In this document: in pieces, positions 59,734 through 64,000 of the stretch
Numbering within the stretch: the first letter of the stretch is position 1
Layout of the letters: each line of letters begins with the position of its first letter
Assembly (NCBI RefSeq): GCF_900120005.1
Contig: NZ_LT635451.1
Coordinates: 186,001 to 250,000 of the forward strand
DNA length: 64,000 nucleotides
Source of the DNA: Holdemania sp. Marseille-P2844
Lineage (GTDB): Bacteria; Bacillota_I; Bacilli_A; Erysipelotrichales; Erysipelotrichaceae
Direction: 5' to 3'
Translations under genes and position numbers: made by a program
The notes under the pieces: generated by a model
What the model saw: the letters and a program-made list of their open reading frames with translations, nothing else
What the model was told of the DNA's origin: nothing
Database searches by the model: none

Positions 59734-61650
59734 ATGGAAAATCAAAAGCTGGACGCTTTGTGCGAAGCCTTTTTCACCGAGCATCAGGTCCGTGCGATGG
59801 ATGTCGCGATCTTTCAGCAGGGAGCAGAAATTTATCATTACCGCAGCGGCCGGACGGCGTCGAAGGGCGCGAAGATCACGGAGAAAACGATGTTTTCAAT
59901 CGGCTCCATCAGCAAGATGTTCACCACGGCGGCCGTGATGATGCTGGCGCAGGAAGGCAAGCTGTCGCTTGACGAGCCGATCGTGAAAAAACTGCCGATG
60001 TTCAAGATGCCGGATGCCCGGTATAAAAATATTACGGTCCGGATGCTGCTGAATCACAGCAGCGGACTGCCGGGCAACTGCTTCAAGGGGAAATACACCA
60101 ACGCCCGCAACCGTAATCACCTGAAGGAAGAAATTGAATACGCGGCGCAGAGCCGGCTGAAGGATCAGCCGGGAAAGTTCAGCGTTTACTGCAACGACGG
60201 GTTTTCCCTGGCGGAGCTGTTAGTCGAGGTGGTCAGCGGGCAGAGCTATTCCTCCTATATTTACGAGAAGATTCTCGAGCCGTTAGGCATGGAGCATACC
60301 GATTTCCCAATCCATGAAATCATGGATGGCAAATACATCAAAGCGAAATCACCGTTTGGTCTCGACTTCCCGCAGGAATATGTCAACGGCATTGGTTCCG
60401 GCGGGATTTACAGCACGGCCGCGGATTTATGCCGTTTCTTAGACGCGCTGCGTGAAGGCAAACTGGTTGATGAAGCGGGTCTGACGGAAATGAATCGCGA
60501 TCAACAACCGAAAGAGCTGATCGTTGCGGACAATACCACGGAACGTTATGGTCTGGGTTGGGACTGCGTGTCGATGCGGCTGTTTGAGGGCTTTGGCAAA
60601 CAGGCGCTGTGCAAGTCCGGCTCGACGTTCGGGTTCAACTCCCATTCCCTGATTATCCCGGATTGTCAGCTGAGCGCCGCGGTTGTCCTGTGTACGGATA
60701 AGGGCAGCGCTTCAAAGCTCAATCAGGCACTGGTTTATGAAATTCTCAAGGCTCAGGGCTGCGCGTTTGAAGCGACGCCGCTGCCGGCGTTGAAAACCGT
60801 CGTGCATCCGGTGGAAATTACTGGTTTGTACGGCAATAAGGATCAGATCGTGCGGGCACGCTTTGAACATGGCGATCTGACGCTGGAGGTTCGCGAAGCC
60901 AAGGGCGGCTGGCGGCTGGAAGTTTCCGGCTTGCAGGAAGATCACGGCTGGTTTGCGGGACAGCCCGGCACGTCGGTCTTCGGCATGGCCGATTTAAGAA
61001 TCGGGTTTGTGCCGCAGGGCGAAAAGCTGTATCTTGTTTATCAGATGCCGGGCAGCGTCGTGGCGGAACAGGCTGAACGCCAGGTTTTTCTGCAGAAGCT
61101 CAAGCCGTCCGGTAAAGTAAGCGGCTGGAAGAATCTGACGGATAAGACGTGGATCATGGATAACGAATATCTGCAGCAGCGCACGCTGGGCAATGTCCCG
61201 ATGACCTTTACCGTGCAGATGGAAAAGGGCTACGACGACCTGCTTTTAGCCCCGTATCCGCTGCGCATCCTCAACGATTATGAGGCGGTGCCGGCGATTG
61301 AGATTCCGGGCAATTATTCGCGCGAAATGTCGAGCGTTTTGTGGCTGGCGGATGGTTCGATTCAAAACGGTCAGTACCACTATGTTCTCTGTGAGAACCT
61401 GCCGCCGTTGGACGTGCGGGAAATGACGCTGCGCGATCCACTGATTCACTGGTATATCGGTGCCGCGCCGATTGACACGCTGAAAATTGATGGGATTGCC
61501 CGCGTCGTCGTCCTGGACGAAAACGGTCAGGTGGAATTTGACAGCCAGTTGTCCAGCGGTCTGCCAACTTCGCTGCGCGGCAAACGGATCGGTTTCTTCG
61601 GCGAACTGAACAGTAAGATCAGCCTGCAGTATCTGGAGGAAAACGCATGA
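59734..61650 (+). CDS. Beta-lactamase-fold serine hydrolase (class C-like), cytoplasmic
   Basis: 638 residues. The N-terminal 345 residues have the serine hydrolase motifs: SIGSISKMFTTAAV (SxxK, nucleophile near residue 57), YCNDG (YxN) near 152, and CKSGSTFGFNSH (KSG/HxG triad) near 292. The remaining roughly 290 residues are beta-rich and resemble the extra C-terminal domains of peptidase-like family members. No signal peptide is present, which argues against a secreted beta-lactamase; an intracellular esterase or D-aminopeptidase-like role is more likely. GAGGAGG precedes the ATG. It overlaps the PHP gene by 4 bases. Confidence 0.85.
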   Translation: MENQKLDALCEAFFTEHQVRAMDVAIFQQGAEIYHYRSGRTASKGAKITEKTMFSIGSISKMFTTAAVMMLAQEGKLSLDEPIVKKLPMFKMPDARYKNITVRMLLNHSSGLPGNCFKGKYTNARNRNHLKEEIEYAAQSRLKDQPGKFSVYCNDGFSLAELLVEVVSGQSYSSYIYEKILEPLGMEHTDFPIHEIMDGKYIKAKSPFGLDFPQEYVNGIGSGGIYSTAADLCRFLDALREGKLVDEAGLTEMNRDQQPKELIVADNTTERYGLGWDCVSMRLFEGFGKQALCKSGSTFGFNSHSLIIPDCQLSAAVVLCTDKGSASKLNQALVYEILKAQGCAFEATPLPALKTVVHPVEITGLYGNKDQIVRARFEHGDLTLEVREAKGGWRLEVSGLQEDHGWFAGQPGTSVFGMADLRIGFVPQGEKLYLVYQMPGSVVAEQAERQVFLQKLKPSGKVSGWKNLTDKTWIMDNEYLQQRTLGNVPMTFTVQMEKGYDDLLLAPYPLRILNDYEAVPAIEIPGNYSREMSSVLWLADGSIQNGQYHYVLCENLPPLDVREMTLRDPLIHWYIGAAPIDTLKIDGIARVVVLDENGQVEFDSQLSSGLPTSLRGKRIGFFGELNSKISLQYLEENA

Positions 61651-62366
61651 TTTACCTTGATCTGCATACGCATACCGTCGTCAGCGGACACGCGTACAGC
61701 ACGCTGAACGAGAACATCGCTGCAGCCAGGGAACACGGTCTAACGATTTACGGCGTCAGCGATCATACGCCGAAGATGCCGGGTTCTACGCATCTGTTCT
61801 ACTTCCGCAACCTTCATGTCGTCCCGGAATTCGTGCAGGGAATCCGCGTGCTCAAAGGCGCGGAGCTGAATGTGATGGATGTTGAAGGACATGTCGATCT
61901 GGACGAAAGCACGCTGAAAATGCTTGATTACGCGATCGCATCCCTGCACGTTCCATGCTTCGGCACCGCGCATACGGAAGCGGAAAACACGCAGGCGATG
62001 ATCAATGCCGTGCAGAATCCTTATGTCAAGATTCTTGGCCATCCGGACGATTCCCGCTATCCGATCGATCAGGAAGCGGTCGTTCTGGCATGCAAGGCGA
62101 CCCATACGTTAGTCGAGGTCAACAATTCCTCGATGAATCCGAAAAGCTCGCGGGTCGGCGGCCGGGAAAATATGCTTGGGATGCTGCGGTATTGCAAGCA
62201 GCACGGCGTGCCGGTCCTGTTTGGCAGCGACGCGCATTACTGCGACGCGATCGGCCGGTTCCAGCGGTGTGAGGAAGTCTGCGCCGCCGCGGAGTTTCCA
62301 GCATCGCTGATCGTGAATTCCAATCCGGAACTGATTTTTGAATATTTTCATCTAAAAGTCGAATAA
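61647..62366 (+). CDS. PHP-domain phosphatase (YcdX-type)
   Basis: 239 residues. Metal-binding motifs run in order: LDLHTHTVVSGHAYST (residue 4), GVSDHTPKMPG, KGAELNVMD, SLHVPCFGTAHT, LGHPDDSRY and FGSDAHYCD. This is the YcdX family of trinuclear-metal phosphatases. The substrate is unknown. It is co-translated with the serine hydrolase (ATGA overlap). Confidence 0.92.
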   Translation: MIYLDLHTHTVVSGHAYSTLNENIAAAREHGLTIYGVSDHTPKMPGSTHLFYFRNLHVVPEFVQGIRVLKGAELNVMDVEGHVDLDESTLKMLDYAIASLHVPCFGTAHTEAENTQAMINAVQNPYVKILGHPDDSRYPIDQEAVVLACKATHTLVEVNNSSMNPKSSRVGGRENMLGMLRYCKQHGVPVLFGSDAHYCDAIGRFQRCEEVCAAAEFPASLIVNSNPELIFEYFHLKVE

Positions 62367-62425
62367 ACAGTCGGTAATGCGAGTAAGATAAGCGTTTAAC
62401 AGAATAAAGGAAAAATATAGTTAAG

Positions 62426-62460
62426 AAATCGATTCCCTTCAAGACGGGGTCGATTTTTTC
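62426..62460 (+). terminator. Terminator after the PHP gene
   Basis: AAATCGATTCCC...GGGGTCGATTT (one bulge, one G-T pair) ending in T's. Confidence 0.65.
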
Positions 62461-62801
62461 TGTTGAATCCCATTTGCTTTCAGGGGTTGGCAAATTTATC
62501 TTTTCGCAGCCAGGATAAAGTCAGACATGTTGAAGATTTTCGGGCTTATGCTTATCTTTTCTTGGTTCAATAAAGTCGTTGAAGTGAAGTTAAGGATAAT
62601 CAGAAGTTTGAAAGCAAAAAGAAATGAATGTCTGATTCAATTACTTCGTCGATTCGCAAGACCATTTCCAGTGTTCGGAATTTAATTTGAAAATGGTTAC
62701 AAATAAGTTTGCGATTTTGTCGAAAATAATTGAATTTTCATGAAAAAGAGGAAGGCTTTTTTGAAATTACCGCAATATTAACTTGTAGAGGAGGTGGGGG
62801 A
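62461..62801. other. Non-coding gap before the Rpn gene
   Basis: About 340 AT-rich bases without a convincing gene, repeat or RNA element. The end holds GAGGAGG just before the ATG at 62802. An in-frame extension of the next gene to 62730 exists but has no ribosome-binding site. No clear promoter pair was found. Confidence 0.5.
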
Positions 62802-63854
62802 ATGTCCATCAATCTACTTGAACGGAAGAAGCAAAAGAAGAGAAGGATTTCTTTGTTGGACGACTGGGTCTTTAAAACTGTGATCGGTGATCCTGAGGAT
62901 TTGATATGTCTGACGAGTCTTTTCCATGCGATTGATCCTGATTTTAAAAAGGTGCGGTTGTTGCCGAATGAGAAAAAAGCAGGACATCCTGACGACAAAG
63001 CAATTCGTTATGATATCTGCGGGGTGATCAACGAGGAGATTTATTTTGATCTGGAAATCCAGCAAAACGGGAATCCCGAGGAGCAGGGAATCCGCATTGT
63101 TTTCTATTTATCGCGTCTGCTTTCCGGCCAGAAGACAAAGGGAAAAGATTATCGGGAACTGAAACCAGTGCGCGTGATCATGATCACGAATTTCTGCTTT
63201 TTTGACGATCCGGATGTGAGCAGCGATGTGTTTTATTTAGCCGGTGAGAAAACGGGAAGAACCTTGACAAAACACATTCAAGTGAGTATTATTGAATTAG
63301 CAGAAGTGGAACGCTTACAGCGGATTCCAGTCAAGGATTTAACGCCGTTGGACCGGTGGCGCGTGGTATTAAAATTTGCAGGCGATCCGGACAAAGCGGC
63401 GTGGATTCAACAGATCATAGCGATGGATGAAGGATGCAGAAGGGCGGTGGAGAAAATGATGGAGATTCCGATGAGCACGATCGAGTACATGTGGGAAACA
63501 AAGCGGCTGGACAGAGAAATGATGCGGAATTCAGAGATCCGCAAGGAACGGGAAAGAGCTGTGAAACAGGCGCGGGAGCTGGCCTTAAAGCAAGGTAAAG
63601 ATCAAGGTTCTCTGTTGAAGCTTATTACAATTACACTGAAAAAAGCGAAGAAAGGAATGCAAGCTGCTGAAATAGCGGATATTCTAGAGGAAGAAGAAGC
63701 ATGTATTCAAACCATTCTGAAAATCAAAGCACAACATCCGGATTACACGGAGGAGCAAATTGCAATAAAGATTATCAGTGAGTCTGTTCATCCGGCAGCA
63801 GTGCGAAACAAAGAGAGACTTAACGAAGAAAGCGGAGGGTTTCCACTCACATGA
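62802..63854 (+). CDS. Rpn-family PD-(D/E)XK nuclease (recombination-promoting, transposase-like)
   Basis: 350 residues from the ATG at 62802. The N-terminal nuclease domain has the family pattern: LLDDWVFKTVIGDPEDLICL start, then RYDICGVINEEIYFDLEIQQ (Asp ... Glu-x-Gln catalytic core), then RIVFYLSRLLSGQ and PVRVIMITNF. The C-terminal third is a charged, helical region rich in Lys/Arg/Glu, typical of Rpn/YhgA-like proteins, whose C-termini evolve fast. They cut DNA and promote RecA-independent recombination. No inverted repeats flank the gene, so it is not an insertion sequence by itself. Confidence 0.85.
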   Translation: MSINLLERKKQKKRRISLLDDWVFKTVIGDPEDLICLTSLFHAIDPDFKKVRLLPNEKKAGHPDDKAIRYDICGVINEEIYFDLEIQQNGNPEEQGIRIVFYLSRLLSGQKTKGKDYRELKPVRVIMITNFCFFDDPDVSSDVFYLAGEKTGRTLTKHIQVSIIELAEVERLQRIPVKDLTPLDRWRVVLKFAGDPDKAAWIQQIIAMDEGCRRAVEKMMEIPMSTIEYMWETKRLDREMMRNSEIRKERERAVKQARELALKQGKDQGSLLKLITITLKKAKKGMQAAEIADILEEEEACIQTILKIKAQHPDYTEEQIAIKIISESVHPAAVRNKERLNEESGGFPLT

Positions 63855-63980
63855 GGTCAAATCCTGTATAGAGGGGCAATAACCTACTGCTGAATCAGAA
63901 CGCCGGTCTATTATTTTTCTGATTGCCTGTGTTAACCTTAAAGTAAAAAGAGCCTGAATATTAAAAAAAGGAGAAAGTAT

Positions 63981-64000
63981 ATGATCCAACAACTTATTGA
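63981..64000 (+). CDS. Start of a gene continuing beyond the window
   Basis: AAAGGAGAAAGTAT precedes an ATG at 63981, with the open frame MIQQLI up to the window end. The product cannot be identified. Confidence 0.5.

Noticed and set aside
59734-61650. Class C beta-lactamase resistance gene
   Set aside because: SxxK, YxN and KSG motifs are present, but there is no signal peptide and the protein is far longer than AmpC. The motifs are shared by many esterases and peptidases.
62802-63854. Rpn-type gene as an insertion sequence
   Set aside because: No terminal inverted repeats or target duplications are visible around it; the family acts as a nuclease and is often chromosomal.

Overview
This 64 kb window is a bacterial chromosome segment of about 50-52% GC from a low-GC-phylum (Firmicutes/Bacillota) anaerobe. 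Gut-type Erysipelotrichia, for example a Holdemania-like genome, fits best. This placement is an inference from gene content: pyruvate:ferredoxin oxidoreductase, the SufCDSUB order, the priA-rsmB-rlmN-prpC-prkC-rsgA-rpe-thiN cluster, ftsAZ, glycolipid glycosyltransferases, PyrR-type attenuation and consensus sigma-A promoters with intrinsic terminators. No rRNA, tRNA or CRISPR array is visible.

Layout. 0-4.3 kb: the end of a MATE exporter gene, then nifJ. 4.4-9.7 kb: a membrane-glycolipid cassette (GT4 enzyme, LPG-synthase-like membrane protein, second GT4 enzyme fused to RecX), followed by a YhaM-like nuclease. 9.7-14.4 kb: a CpsB-like phosphatase, two frameshifted small genes, a DAACS symporter behind a PyrR-type attenuator, and a MATE exporter. 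14.4-17.3 kb: an AT-rich foreign patch in which an ISL3-family insertion sequence interrupts a membrane-protein gene. 17.4-21.2 kb (minus strand): HIT protein, DUF362 ferredoxin, and two parvulin/PrsA-like foldases. 21.3-26.7 kb: sufCDSUB plus 5-formyl-THF cyclo-ligase. 26.7-27.9 kb: a small serine recombinase opposite a small ORF, with two related palindromes and a minus-strand promoter between them. 28-37.2 kb: replication restart, rRNA modification, Ser/Thr phospho-signalling, ribosome assembly and thiamine kinase genes. 37.3-41.3 kb: peptidase, kinase, acetyltransferase and a membrane-anchored XRE regulator. 41.5-47.4 kb: rpmB, ftsA, ftsZ, a DUF2089/SHOCT-like operon and a two-lobe SIS protein. 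47.5-49.8 kb: two decayed genes. 49.9-55.2 kb: Ca2+-type P-ATPase, LCP protein, Nudix and DUF6176 proteins. 55.3-56.6 kb: an AT-rich Fic gene and a broken small gene. 56.6-58.7 kb (minus strand): flavodoxin, Old Yellow Enzyme and MarR genes in the arrangement of the bilirubin reductase operon bilQRS. 58.7-64 kb: HAD phosphatase, serine hydrolase, PHP phosphatase, and an Rpn-type nuclease.

The most notable items are the bilQRS-like operon with a MarR-type palindrome over its promoter, the PyrR-type attenuator on a dicarboxylate/orotate-type transporter, the glycosyltransferase-RecX fusion, the possible promoter-inversion site next to the serine recombinase, and a series of genes each broken by a single-base change.
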